Below the pieces are notes generated by a model. The model worked only from the letters and a program-made list of their open reading frames with translations. It made no database searches and was not told where the DNA came from. This document shows positions 9,035 through 17,466 of a stretch of 64,000 bases of DNA, one piece after another. Numbering within the stretch: position 1 is the first letter of the stretch; the number at the start of each line of letters is the position of its first letter. Source of the DNA: Hydrogenothermaceae bacterium (lineage in GTDB: Bacteria; Aquificota; Aquificia; Aquificales; Hydrogenothermaceae); contig JAOABC010000004.1 of assembly GCA_026418535.1 (NCBI GenBank), positions 62,001-126,000 on the forward strand, in the 5' to 3' direction. The position numbers and the translations under genes are program-made.

Positions 9035-9268
9035 AAATCTAGTATACCTATGAAAGATGACTGGTAGGAACTGCCCGTGATTATAAAGTCTAAAGCCCAC
9101 ATCAGAGACATCATAAACCCTTCTATCGTAGAGAATTGATTGTATGGCTATGTTTATAGCTACCCTTTCAAACATCTGTGGAATGGACTCTATGACCCGC
9201 CTTTCCTCGTCCTTCCTTAGACACCTTGCCTCTAAAAGCCTCTTTGCATTTTTGTCAAACATAACCAT
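9026..9268 (-). CDS. short conserved-looking protein, unknown
   Basis: I do not recognise this 80-residue protein. It is basic, predicted mostly alpha-helical in its first 50 residues (ESIPQMFERVAINIAIQSIL), and ends in an aromatic segment with no membrane span or signal. It follows the 206-residue unknown gene after 12 bases and appears to be the last gene of the arsR-trxA-lpx operon. Its stop lies inside the convergent sbtB gene. Confidence 0.5.
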   Translation of the reverse strand: MVMFDKNAKRLLEARCLRKDEERRVIESIPQMFERVAINIAIQSILYDRRVYDVSDVGFRLYNHGQFLPVIFHRYTRFLA

Positions 9269-9280
9269 GAGTAAGATAGG

Positions 9281-9901
9281 CTAAAATGGTATGTTGTAAA
9301 GCTTCTTTATTAGGTATATTCTCGAGAGCTTCTTAGCTTCTTCTCTCTCTTTGTCAGATTGAGTATTTAACCTTGAGAGTCTTGACTTTAGAGTTCTTTC
9401 TAAGTTCTCCCTTTCCTGTTGAGACATCTTTGAGTAGATGTATTCAGCTACTTTCTTGGATATGTAGAAGTTTCTTAAATCCGGTTGAAGTTTGGAAATT
9501 TCTTTCTGTGAGATTAGGTCACGGGGTATATTATACTCTTTAAAGATATTGTTCCAGATAGTTCTACCACCTTCATACTTGACCTGTTTTTTAGTTTCTG
9601 GTTTCGGTGGAGAAGGTGGAACACTTATCTGTGTCTGATTGTTCTGAAGGTCTTTCTCAGCTTCCGACATCACTTGTACACTTTCCAGATTCCGCTGTAG
9701 AATCTTTATGATTTTTTGGGGAGTCAGGTTTTTAGTCTCCAATATCTCATTGAAGCTGATGTCTATAGCCTCTACTATCTTAGAGAGTTCATATCTGTAG
9801 AGAGCCTCTTCAAAGAAATCTGTAATAATCCTTGGTAATTCTGATTTTTGTAAGTTTAGTTTCTTTATATAGTGATCTTTCAGTATCTTTAACTCTTCCA
9901 T
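9281..9901 (-). CDS. coiled-coil hypothetical protein
   Basis: I do not recognise this 206-residue protein. It has a helical N-terminal half (1-90), a Pro/Lys linker near 92-107 (SVPPSPPKPETKKQ), and a charged, helical C-terminal half (about 108-206) that ends YLIKKLYNIPF. No signal peptide, membrane span or catalytic motif is evident. Its start overlaps the aldolase stop by 13 bases, so it is translationally coupled to an operon that otherwise makes lipid A enzymes. Confidence 0.55.
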   Translation of the reverse strand: MEELKILKDHYIKKLNLQKSELPRIITDFFEEALYRYELSKIVEAIDISFNEILETKNLTPQKIIKILQRNLESVQVMSEAEKDLQNNQTQISVPPSPPKPETKKQVKYEGGRTIWNNIFKEYNIPRDLISQKEISKLQPDLRNFYISKKVAEYIYSKMSQQERENLERTLKSRLSRLNTQSDKEREEAKKLSRIYLIKKLYNIPF

Positions 9902-10455
9902 ATCTTATACCTGTAATAAATCTTGGCAGAGTTCTCCAGCGTGGATGTGTACTTTAGAGCATCGTTTATACTCTTACCTACAGAAAAACTTCCATGAGAC
10001 CTTACTATAGCTGTGTTGTATAGACCTGTAAAAATCTCTATTAAAGCCTCTGCAAGTTCTTTTGAGGCTGAGGGCTTCGAAATAGATACTACAGGCACAC
10101 TCTTTATAAATAACTCTCCTTCTATATCTATTGGAGTGAATAGATCTAAGAAGTATCCCAGAGTGGTAGCGTATACAGGATGGGCGTGGACTATACCTTT
10201 TATCTCCGGATTATTTTTGTATATCTCCCTGTGGACAATAAGCTCTATAGATGCTTCTCTATCTTCCTCTGACTCACTGTGCACAGGTAGCTTGACAATA
10301 TCCTCTTCACTCAAAAACCCTACCATTCTTCCTGTTTTTGTTATGTACATGAAATCCCCATCTCTTACACTTAAGTTACCTCCATGAGAAGAAACCAGCC
10401 CAAGTTCGTGAAGAACCCTACCTGTAAATATGATCTCCTTTATCTCTTTACTCAA
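9889..10455 (-). CDS. class II aldolase/adducin family protein
   Basis: The protein matches the class II (zinc) aldolase family that includes L-fuculose-1-phosphate aldolase. The SSHGGNLSVR phosphate-binding segment is near residue 22, the zinc ligands HAHP near residue 92 and a third His in RSHGSFSVG near residue 155. At 188 residues it is a minimal family member. Substrates differ within the family (fuculose-P, rhamnulose-P, methylthioribulose-P dehydratase), and no sugar catabolic gene sits nearby, so the true substrate is open. It overlaps lpxI by eight bases. Confidence 0.8.
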   Translation of the reverse strand: MSKEIKEIIFTGRVLHELGLVSSHGGNLSVRDGDFMYITKTGRMVGFLSEEDIVKLPVHSESEEDREASIELIVHREIYKNNPEIKGIVHAHPVYATTLGYFLDLFTPIDIEGELFIKSVPVVSISKPSASKELAEALIEIFTGLYNTAIVRSHGSFSVGKSINDALKYTSTLENSAKIYYRYKIWKS

Positions 10456-11254
10456 CCTTTACTCCCATAACTGTTATACCTAGATCTTTAGCTTTCTTTA
10501 TAAATCTCTCTCTATCTAATATGTATGTCTTGCCTGCTTCTACTGCAAGGGCTTTACCTCTGAGTTTCCGGATACTATCTAGAGTTTTAATACCCACAAC
10601 AGGAACATCATACCTCATATCCTGGTTTTTCCGGGCTGCTTTACAGACAACAGCTCCATCATCTGTTAGCTCTCTCGCCCGGAGGATACATCTATCCGTT
10701 CCTTCTACCCCTTCTACAGCTATTACTACTTTGTTTTTAACAACCACAGTCTGTCCTATATCAAGGTCTGCCACTTCCTTAGCTATCATCATACCAAAGT
10801 GTATATCTTCCAGTGTCTGTTTCTCAGGCTGGATATCCGTTATCAGACCTTCCGGAGCTAACAAACTACCAAGGTATGGTGTAGGGTCGATGAATTTAAA
10901 ACCCTCTCTCTCTAACTCTTCTATAACACCCTGGAGTACAGACTTTGCCCGCTTATCCTTCAGTTTAGATAAGAACTCTCTCGCTCTTTTGTCAAGCTTA
11001 TAGAAGTGGAAGATCAGTGAAGAGTGCTCAATCTTACCGAGCATTACAAGGTTCTCTATTCCTTCTCCCTTTATAGTATCTACAAGCTTTTGAGCTTCAC
11101 CAAAAGAAAACCAAAAAGTTTTCCCAAAACTCTCTATCTCTCTGTCTGTAGAGGACTTGATAGCAAAGATACATACCTCATCACCTATGGTGTGAGCTGT
11201 CTTGGCAAACTCCAGAGGGAGTTGACCAGATCCGGCTATGAGACCAATCTTCAT
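10448..11254 (-). CDS. lpxI: UDP-2,3-diacylglucosamine diphosphatase LpxI
   Basis: LpxI hydrolyses UDP-2,3-diacylglucosamine to lipid X and UMP in lipid A synthesis and replaces LpxH in many bacteria. The 268-residue protein begins with the family N-terminus MKIGLIAGSGQLPLEFA and contains the conserved C-terminal block GTDRCILRARELTDDGAVV and KAARKNQDMRYDVPVVG, the DUF1009 catalytic domain. It starts on the last base of the lpxA stop codon, so the two are translationally coupled. The cytosolic enzyme supplies LpxB, encoded at 59.2 kb. Confidence 0.93.
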   Translation of the reverse strand: MKIGLIAGSGQLPLEFAKTAHTIGDEVCIFAIKSSTDREIESFGKTFWFSFGEAQKLVDTIKGEGIENLVMLGKIEHSSLIFHFYKLDKRAREFLSKLKDKRAKSVLQGVIEELEREGFKFIDPTPYLGSLLAPEGLITDIQPEKQTLEDIHFGMMIAKEVADLDIGQTVVVKNKVVIAVEGVEGTDRCILRARELTDDGAVVCKAARKNQDMRYDVPVVGIKTLDSIRKLRGKALAVEAGKTYILDRERFIKKAKDLGITVMGVKVE

Positions 11255-12075
11255 TATATATCTTCGTCTACTGTTATGATCTTTCTCTTTGATGCTTCTG
11301 GAGCTATTCCTCTTTTGGATGTTTTGATGAAGTTAAGAAGATTCTCTATTTCCGGAGTTTTTGGAAAGTTGGATTCTACCTCTGCTACTCCTTCTGAGAT
11401 TGTTTTTGAAGTCCTAAAGAGAACTCTATAAGCTTCTTTTAGTAGTTTTATCTGCTCGGGAGAAAATCCCCTTCTCTTTAGACCTACTAAGTTAAGACCA
11501 TACAGCATAACATGGTTCTTTGAAGCTCTGGTATAGGGAGGTACATCCTTGTCTACAGCTGAGGCACCACCTACCATGGCGTAGTCCCCTATTCTACAGA
11601 ACTGGTGTATTGGAGTTAGACCACCGATGAACACGTAGTTCCCAATCCTCACATGACCGGCTAGGGTTACACAGTTGGCAAGTATGGTATTGTCTCCTAC
11701 TTTACAGTCATGGGCCACATGGACATAAGCCATAAGGTAAGAGTTTTTACCTATTCTAGTTACACCATCATCAAAGGAAGTACCTCTATGAACTGTGCAG
11801 TACTCTCGAATAACAGTGTTATCTTGGATCTCTACGTAGGATACTTCTCCTTTAAATCCTAGATGTTGAGGTATACTACCTATAACACATCCTTCGAATA
11901 TCTGACAGTTATTTCCTATCCTTGAGAACCTCTTTATCTTTACATTAGATGATATTTTAGTGTTATCTCCTATCTCTACCTCATCCTCTATGATAGAGAA
12001 GGGGCCGATCTCTATGTTGGCCCCGATTTTTGCGTTCTTACTTACTATAGCTGTTGGATGTATGCTTACAGGCAT
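11254..12075 (-). CDS. lpxA: acyl-ACP--UDP-N-acetylglucosamine O-acyltransferase
   Basis: LpxA performs the first step of lipid A synthesis, acyl transfer to the 3-OH of UDP-GlcNAc. The N-terminal two thirds form a left-handed beta-helix with repeated hexapeptides such as IGANIEIGPF and IGDNTKI, and the catalytic His is in HVAHDCKVGDN near residue 122. The C-terminal helical domain (about 190-260) is complete. It lies 9 bases downstream of trxA. LpxA and LpxI together imply a Gram-negative outer membrane. Confidence 0.94.
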   Translation of the reverse strand: MPVSIHPTAIVSKNAKIGANIEIGPFSIIEDEVEIGDNTKISSNVKIKRFSRIGNNCQIFEGCVIGSIPQHLGFKGEVSYVEIQDNTVIREYCTVHRGTSFDDGVTRIGKNSYLMAYVHVAHDCKVGDNTILANCVTLAGHVRIGNYVFIGGLTPIHQFCRIGDYAMVGGASAVDKDVPPYTRASKNHVMLYGLNLVGLKRRGFSPEQIKLLKEAYRVLFRTSKTISEGVAEVESNFPKTPEIENLLNFIKTSKRGIAPEASKRKIITVDEDI

Positions 12076-12084
12076 AAAAAACCT

Positions 12085-12402
12085 TTATGCTAGTAGAGCC
12101 TTGAGAACTTCTTTAGGCTGAACTCCAACCTTAGTGTCTACTACTCTTCCATTTTTAAACACCATTATAGTTGGGATAGCTCTTATACCGTACTTCATGG
12201 CTAGATTTGGGTTTTCATCTGTGTTGACCTTAACCACTTTCGCTTTTCCTTCCATCTCTACCGCTATCTCTTCTACAACCGGAGCTATGAGCCTACAAGG
12301 TCCACACCAAGGTGCCCAAAAGTCTACCAAAACTGGTAGGTCAGAGTTTAAAACTTCTTGTTCCCAGTTTGATTCACTCACGGATATGACTTTACCTGCC
12401 AT
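12085..12402 (-). CDS. trxA: thioredoxin
   Basis: A 105-residue cytosolic thioredoxin with the canonical active site WCGPC (Cys33 and Cys36) and the cis-Pro segment [13 protein letters not shown]. No signal peptide is present. An AGGAGG ribosome binding site overlaps the end of the arsR-like gene, one base upstream. The genes may share redox-linked control because the regulator carries two cysteines. Confidence 0.95.
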   Translation of the reverse strand: MAGKVISVSESNWEQEVLNSDLPVLVDFWAPWCGPCRLIAPVVEEIAVEMEGKAKVVKVNTDENPNLAMKYGIRAIPTIMVFKNGRVVDTKVGVQPKEVLKALLA

Positions 12403-12403
12403 A

Positions 12404-12715
12404 TTAATCCTCCTGTGTTAAATTTCTATAGAGTTCCAAAACTCTCTTGTCTTTAATATAATAACACACAATTGAGCCTTCTCGCTTATATCCAAGAATT
12501 CCTCTGTTTCTTAGAACTGACAGATGTTGGGAGACATTTGGTTGGGGAAGGTCTAAAGCTTCCCAGATATGCTTCACACACTTTTTACCACTTGCCAAAA
12601 ACCCTACAATCTTTAACCTACTTGGATGTGCTAAAGCTTTTAAAAGCTCTGCTGTATCCTCTAAGAACTGTTCATCTTGCCACTTTTCTATTCCTTCTTT
12701 TGCATGCGTTTCCAT
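12404..12715 (-). CDS. ArsR-family transcriptional regulator
   Basis: The 103-residue protein is a winged-helix regulator of the ArsR/SmtB family: [17 protein letters not shown], then a recognition helix [19 protein letters not shown] and wing [11 protein letters not shown]. It lacks the ELCVCDL metal motif and has KKCVKHI instead. Its only cysteines are Cys46 and Cys84; two separated cysteines are also the sensing feature of the sulfide/redox regulators BigR and SqrR, although those positions are not identical. It is the first gene of the operon and sits next to trxA. Redox or persulfide sensing is an inference. Confidence 0.85.
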   Translation of the reverse strand: METHAKEGIEKWQDEQFLEDTAELLKALAHPSRLKIVGFLASGKKCVKHIWEALDLPQPNVSQHLSVLRNRGILGYKREGSIVCYYIKDKRVLELYRNLTQED

Positions 12716-12724
12716 ACTGCCACC

Positions 12725-12778
12725 ATATTTTTTAAAATATTAGAATAGTATTATAAATATCAAAATGTAGATTTTCAA
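12725..12778 (-). promoter_or_regulatory. sigma-70 type promoter and palindromic operator of arsR-trxA-lpxA operon
   Basis: Read on the minus strand, TTGAAA (12773-12778) and TATAAT (12750-12755) are separated by exactly 17 bases, a near-consensus housekeeping promoter. A perfect inverted repeat ATATTTT-TT-AAAATAT (12725-12740) lies just downstream, around the expected transcription start and 9 bases before the regulator's start codon. ArsR-family repressors typically bind such palindromes over their own promoter, so autoregulation is likely. Confidence 0.75.
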
Positions 12779-13054
12779 GCGAGAAAAAGAGGGAGTTTAA
12801 AAAAAACAGAAGCCATTGATAAACGATAATAACCGATTAAATACAATTCTGAAGGATAATCTGTGGTTGATCTAGTAGTATAACAGGGTCACTGTAAAAA
12901 AAGTCTATCTTACCATTTTACCTTTATTTGATGGTTATTTTCTAGATTCTTATTAGAAACCTTATCTGTCCTTATTTTTTGAAATTCTAAATTACTTTTC
13001 TCCAAGGCATTTATTTGTTTAAAATAATGTTGAATAGACCAAAGGGTAAATGTA
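12779..13054. other. AT-rich intergenic region
   Basis: No convincing gene is seen in these 276 bases. Positions 12958-12990 (starting AACCTTATCTGTC) resemble the end of the decayed element at 33292-33324, with about 28 of 34 bases alike by eye, which suggests a third, strongly worn copy. The rest is AT-rich with no clear hairpin. Confidence 0.4.
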
Positions 13055-13591
13055 ATGGCAAATATTATAACTATTCTGTCCTCTTGTTTGGCATCTTATC
13101 AGGCTGGTTGTTTTATAATAAACTATATTTAGAAGGAGTTGTATTTCTTATCTTAAGTGGTTTAACTGATATTTTAGACGGAGTAGTTGCAAGAAAGACA
13201 GGAACAGTAAGTAAATTTGGTAGTTTCTTAGACTGGGTTTCTGATAAGTTTGTTGATGGTGTGATTGTAGGCACAGTTTCCTATTCATACTTAGGAGGTT
13301 TTCTTGGCAGTTTTGCTTGTGATGGTAATATTACACTCCATGGTTAAAGTTGTCTACTACCTTGAATACGGTGACTTTGACCAGAGATTACAGAAATTCT
13401 CAGGAGAGATAGAGAAGATCGGAGTGTTCAGAAGATATCATATATTCCTGATACTTCTAGTTTCTGCAGTCTGTCAGTATGCTTTTGGTTTTGGTATGAA
13501 AGAGGGAGTGTATGTGCTAATTATCCTTGTAACTATTTCACTTTTACAGAGAATTTTGTACGTGTACAACAGCTATGAAGCCAATGGTTAG
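13055..13591 (+). pseudogene. CDP-alcohol phosphatidyltransferase, two frameshifts
   Basis: The reading frames together encode a membrane enzyme that swaps a phosphoalcohol onto a CDP-activated lipid (phosphatidylglycerophosphate or archaetidyl-type synthase). The complete family motif D-x2-DG-x2-AR-x8-G-x3-D-x3-D is present at about 13171-13248. The best start is ATG 13055 (MANIITILS), but this frame must lose one base of register near 13079-13081 to join LLFGILSGWLF. A second, opposite shift is needed near 13301-13306, where the frame ending in TAA at 13345 passes into the frame that ends at 13589. The rebuilt protein has about 178 residues, normal for the family. Either the gene is decaying or the sequence holds indel errors. 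Confidence 0.75.
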
Positions 13592-14226
13592 TATAATTTC
13601 CGGAGTTACAATAGATGGAAAGATATCTATAGGAAGAGGTGTCTCCTCTAAGGATGTGATGCCTCTTCCTCTTTCAGTGAGGAAGTTCCTACATAACCTA
13701 AGGTCCAGGTTTGACGGGATAATGGTAGGGTGTAACACTCTCCGGATAGACAACCCTTACCTGACTGTCGAGTACACAGAAGGTAGAAATTCTATAAGAG
13801 TTATACCATGTAATAAAGTAAACTTTGACGAAAGTCTAAATGTCTTCTCCAAACCTGGGAAAGTCATGATAGTTACCACAGATAGAATCGGCTCTAAGCA
13901 TATAAAGAAGGATAGTGTAGAGTTTATAATTCTTGGACGGTGAGAAAGTGTGTACTTTAAGAATGATGGAAGAACTATGGAAGAGGGGAGTAAAGAGTCT
14001 GATGGTTGAGGGTGGGTCAAAATTGAACTGGTCTTTAATCTTAAACGGCTTAGTAGATGAACTCATTATCATACACCATCCTATGGTGGTAGGAAGTCTG
14101 GAAGCTCCTACCTTTGTGGAAGGGTCGGGTAACACTTTTTTTGGGTTTAAGATAGAGAGTGTTGAAGTTTTAGACGGCTACCTTATAACGAAGTGGAATT
14201 TTGATAAAGTGATGAAAAAGCCATAA
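13575..14226 (+). pseudogene. RibD C-terminal-type (HTP) reductase, frameshifted
   Basis: The product resembles the stand-alone reductase domain of riboflavin synthesis (RibD C-terminal, archaeal RIB7-like), which uses NAD(P)H to reduce the ribosyl group of the pyrimidine intermediate. The first frame holds SIISGVTIDGKIS and the GIMVGCNTLRIDNPYLTV block, and stops at 13941-13943. The second frame, open only from 13930, continues with MMEELWKRGVKSLMVEGG and DELIIIHHPMVVG. The two must be joined by a +1 shift within the 14 bases 13930-13943. The rebuilt protein has about 216 residues and overlaps the preceding gene by 17 bases. No deaminase domain is attached. Confidence 0.75.
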
Positions 14227-14294
14227 AAAGTAGTGTTATAGTTCTTTAAAAGTTGGACTGTAAGTCCTATTTTATTCTCAATTAGGTGGATGTC

Positions 14295-14726
14295 ATGTTG
14301 AAAGAAGGCAGTCTAAAAGTTTACACAGAGTACTTAACGTTCAACACTAAAAACCGGAGGGAGCTTGTAAAGATGACAGACAAGGTTAAGGAAGTTGTAA
14401 AGAGGTCTGGGATTGAGGATGGGATGTGTTTGGTGTCGGCTATGCACCTTACAGCCTCTGTCTTCATACAGGACGATGAAGAAGGGCTCCATGAAGATAT
14501 CTGGGAGTGGTTAGAAAAAATTGCACCATTCCGAAGGGAATACAGACATCATAGAACTGGAGAAGATAACGGAGATGCACACCTTAAGAACCTTCTTACC
14601 CATCTTCAGGTGGTGTTACCTATAACCTCCGGAAAGTTAGACCTAGGACCTTGGCAAGAGATATTCTACGCTGAGTACGATGGTCAAAGACCCAAAAGAG
14701 TGATAATAAAAATATTAGGAGTTTAG
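14295..14726 (+). CDS. yjbQ: YjbQ/UPF0047 family protein
   Basis: The 143-residue protein matches the YjbQ (UPF0047) family, small trimeric proteins some of which show weak thiamine-phosphate synthase activity. Conserved blocks include [32 protein letters not shown] and [25 protein letters not shown] at 14286 is in frame, but it lies inside the AGGTGG ribosome binding site, so the ATG at 14295 is the better start. The physiological role is not settled. Its stop is directly followed by the mqnL start. Confidence 0.88.
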   Translation: MLKEGSLKVYTEYLTFNTKNRRELVKMTDKVKEVVKRSGIEDGMCLVSAMHLTASVFIQDDEEGLHEDIWEWLEKIAPFRREYRHHRTGEDNGDAHLKNLLTHLQVVLPITSGKLDLGPWQEIFYAEYDGQRPKRVIIKILGV

Positions 14727-16562
14727 ATGAAAATAGAAGAGTTTTTAAAAGAGGTTGACAGGAGAAGTTGGCTTAAAATAATCCAAGATCCTCTCGATGT
14801 GAATCTAGAGATTCCACATCTAGCTTATGTAGAAGTAAAGAAGGAGAACCCAAAAGTATTACTCTTTACCAATCCAGTGGACAAACTTGAAGGCAGGAGA
14901 TACAACATACCTGTCTTGATGAACACCTTTGCTAATTTTGAGATAACTGAGTTTATATTCGGAAAACATCCGGATAAGATAGCCCAGGAGATAGAGCAGA
15001 TAATCCATCTTAAACCACCCTCCAGTCTGCGAGACAAACTTTCAACTCTATCAAAATTGTTTAAGCTTAAAAATGTGTTTCCGAAGAGGTCGAAGAAGAG
15101 GGGAGAGTGTCAAGAAGTTATACACACTACAGATGAAGTGGACTTAGATATACTACCGATTTTAAAAACATGGCCGAAAGATGGAGGAAAGTTTATAACT
15201 GCAGGGCAGATATACACAAAGAGCCTGTCTGAAGATGTTCAGAATCTAGGACTGTACAGAATCCAGAAACTATCGAAAGATAGGTTGATCATCCACTGGC
15301 AGATACACAAAGATGGCTCTAACTTCTACAGCGAGTATAGAAAAGTCGGGAAGAAGATGCCAGTGAGTATAGCTATAGGAGGAGACCCTCTCTACTTCTG
15401 GTGTGGACAGGCCCCCCTACCTCCTAAGATGTTTGAGCTACTCCTGTATGGGTTTATAAGAGAGAAGAACCCTGTGCTTGTGAAATCTATAACAAACGAT
15501 ATCTACATCCCATCAGATGTAGATATAGTAATAGAGGGAGAGATAGAGCCAGAAGAGATACACCCGGAGGGACCTTTTGGAGATCATACAGGTTACTACA
15601 CACCTGTTGAAAACTTTCCTGTTATGAGGGTCAAGGCTATAACCATGAAGAAGAGCCCTATCTATATGGCAACTGTTGTTGGAAAACCTCCATTGGAAGA
15701 CAAGTACATGGGATGGGCCACTGAGAGGATATTCCTACCTCTTCTTAAGGCAACAGTTCCAGACATGATAGACTACCACATGCCAGAGAGTGGTTGTTTT
15801 CACAATTTACTGATAGCGAAGATAAATCCCAGATACAAAGGTCACAGTAAACAGATAATGCATGCTCTTTGGGGTGTTGGTCAGATGAGTTTCTTAAAAC
15901 ATGCCATCTTTGTCGGTCCTGACGCTCCATCCTTAACTGACTATGAAAACCTATCTAAGTATATACTAAACAGGCTTACTCAGAAATCTTTTCTCGTAAC
16001 AGAGGGGATAGTTGATCAGCTTGACCACTCAAGCTATGAGGAGTTGGTAGGAGGTAAGTTAGGGATTGATGTTACACAGGAGATAGTAGATAGAAATATA
16101 ACAGAGGTCCTACTAGAAGCAGATCTATTAGGTAGGATTAAGGAGTTGGATGAAGATATTGTTAGTTTAAAGCAGTACATGACAGACACCAAAAATCCAA
16201 TAACATTCATAGCTGTTAAAAAAACAAAGCCTATGAGACAGGTCTTTGAAAAGCTAAAGTCCTTAAAAGACAATTTAAGAATAGTTATTTTCATAGATTC
16301 AGAGAATAATCAGTTGGACAATCCATACATGTTACTCTGGAGAGTTTCTAACAACATAGATGCTCTTCACGATGTATGGATAGAGGAGATATGGGGTATA
16401 GATGCTACCAGAAAGCTTCCATACGATGGTTATAACAGAGAGTGGCCAGAGGATGTGTTCTGTGATAGAGAGGTTATTGAGAATCTGAGAAAGGAATTTC
16501 TTTTAGACGTTACGGAGGATTTTCTGTACAGATATCAGATAATCAGGAGAGAAGGTCTCTAA
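14727..16562 (+). CDS. mqnL: UbiD-family decarboxylase, probable menaquinone (futalosine route) type
   Basis: A UbiD-family decarboxylase that should need prenylated FMN made by a UbiX partner. The conserved catalytic region GEIEPEEIHPEGPFGDHTGY and PPLEDKYMGWATERIF are clear. The length of 611 residues, longer than E. coli UbiD (about 497), matches the SCO4490/MqnL-type proteins of the futalosine menaquinone pathway found in Aquificota and Helicobacter. The extra length is C-terminal and includes an Asn/Asp-rich segment near 505-550. No other mqn gene is in the window, so the pathway assignment rests on family length and taxonomy. The 3' end overlaps the convergent sigma factor by 20 bases. 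Confidence 0.8.
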   Translation: MKIEEFLKEVDRRSWLKIIQDPLDVNLEIPHLAYVEVKKENPKVLLFTNPVDKLEGRRYNIPVLMNTFANFEITEFIFGKHPDKIAQEIEQIIHLKPPSSLRDKLSTLSKLFKLKNVFPKRSKKRGECQEVIHTTDEVDLDILPILKTWPKDGGKFITAGQIYTKSLSEDVQNLGLYRIQKLSKDRLIIHWQIHKDGSNFYSEYRKVGKKMPVSIAIGGDPLYFWCGQAPLPPKMFELLLYGFIREKNPVLVKSITNDIYIPSDVDIVIEGEIEPEEIHPEGPFGDHTGYYTPVENFPVMRVKAITMKKSPIYMATVVGKPPLEDKYMGWATERIFLPLLKATVPDMIDYHMPESGCFHNLLIAKINPRYKGHSKQIMHALWGVGQMSFLKHAIFVGPDAPSLTDYENLSKYILNRLTQKSFLVTEGIVDQLDHSSYEELVGGKLGIDVTQEIVDRNITEVLLEADLLGRIKELDEDIVSLKQYMTDTKNPITFIAVKKTKPMRQVFEKLKSLKDNLRIVIFIDSENNQLDNPYMLLWRVSNNIDALHDVWIEEIWGIDATRKLPYDGYNREWPEDVFCDREVIENLRKEFLLDVTEDFLYRYQIIRREGL

Positions 16563-17400
16563 GGCTCCTCTTTGTTGCTAACTTCCTAAGTTTCTTTAGT
16601 AGTCTTGCCTCTATCTGTCTTACTCTCTCTCTGGATATACCTACTATGTTGCCTACTTCGTTGAGAGTTTTTGGCTCTTCTCCAAACAGACCAAATCTGT
16701 GAATGATTATCTTTCTCTCCCTCTCCGAGAGACTTTCTAATATCTGGTTTATTACCTTTTCTAGATCTTCTCTCACTATATTGCTTTCTATCTCCTCTGT
16801 TCCAGAGCTTGAAAGTATGTCCTTAAGGGACAGCTCTTCATCCTTACTGTATATAGGCTCTTCCAAGGAAACATAGGATTTTTTGGTGGTTATGTACAGG
16901 TTTACAGTCTCTTCGTCTACGTCTAACCCTTCATCCCTTAGTAAGTTTAGTATCTCCTCTATCTCCGGCTCTTTTCCGCGTGAGTTCCTAATCTGAGCTA
17001 TAATCCCATTTATCTTAGAACCTAAGGACTGAACTTTATCTGGCTTTCTTATCATCTCTCCCTGGGTGTTAAGAAAGTGGTGGATGGACTGCTTTATCCA
17101 CCAAACAGCATAAGAGATGAACCTAACACCCTTAGATGGGTCGTACCTCCTTGCAGCTTCTATTAAGCCAAGATTGCCAGCTGATATGAGATCCTGGAAA
17201 CTAACATCGTATCCAGCATACCTTTTGGCTATATTTATGACAAACCTAAGGTTGGCTTGAATCAGTCTTGAGAGAGCTTGAGAGTCTTTAGCCTGAACTC
17301 TTTCTAAAAGCTCCTTTTCTTCTTCCGGAGACAGCAATGGTATCTTATAGATAGACTTTATGTAGTAGTTTACCCCTTCCTCATACTTAAACCTTTTCAT
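16543..17400 (-). CDS. sigma-70 family RNA polymerase sigma factor (group 2, RpoS/RpoD-like)
   Basis: The 285-residue protein has region 1.2 (VNYYIKSIYKIPLLSPEEE), region 2 (RRYDPSKGVRFISYAVWWIK), region 3 and region 4 with the -35 helix NEVGNIVGISRERVRQIE. It lacks region 1.1 and the long non-conserved insert of the primary sigma factor, so it is probably an alternative group 2 factor such as RpoS. Its regions 2.4 and 4.2 are close to consensus and should recognise promoters like the TTGA../TATAAT pairs seen elsewhere in the window. It is separated by 66 bases from the HtrA gene upstream. Confidence 0.88.
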   Translation of the reverse strand: MKRFKYEEGVNYYIKSIYKIPLLSPEEEKELLERVQAKDSQALSRLIQANLRFVINIAKRYAGYDVSFQDLISAGNLGLIEAARRYDPSKGVRFISYAVWWIKQSIHHFLNTQGEMIRKPDKVQSLGSKINGIIAQIRNSRGKEPEIEEILNLLRDEGLDVDEETVNLYITTKKSYVSLEEPIYSKDEELSLKDILSSSGTEEIESNIVREDLEKVINQILESLSERERKIIIHRFGLFGEEPKTLNEVGNIVGISRERVRQIEARLLKKLRKLATKRSLRDLLS

Positions 17401-17466
17401 AACTGTTCCTTCATCTCCCTTATTCTACTTCTACCTAAACACACTCTTAGGTTGTCAAACACTAAC

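Noticed and set aside
10521-11003. 160-codon plus-strand frame opposite lpxI
   Set aside because: Antisense shadow of lpxI with low-complexity Ser/Thr composition.
16543-16562. Convergent 20-base overlap of mqnL and the sigma factor as an antisense regulatory site
   Set aside because: Short convergent overlaps also occur at 9026-9034, 43225-43228 and 59159-59172, so this is ordinary gene packing.
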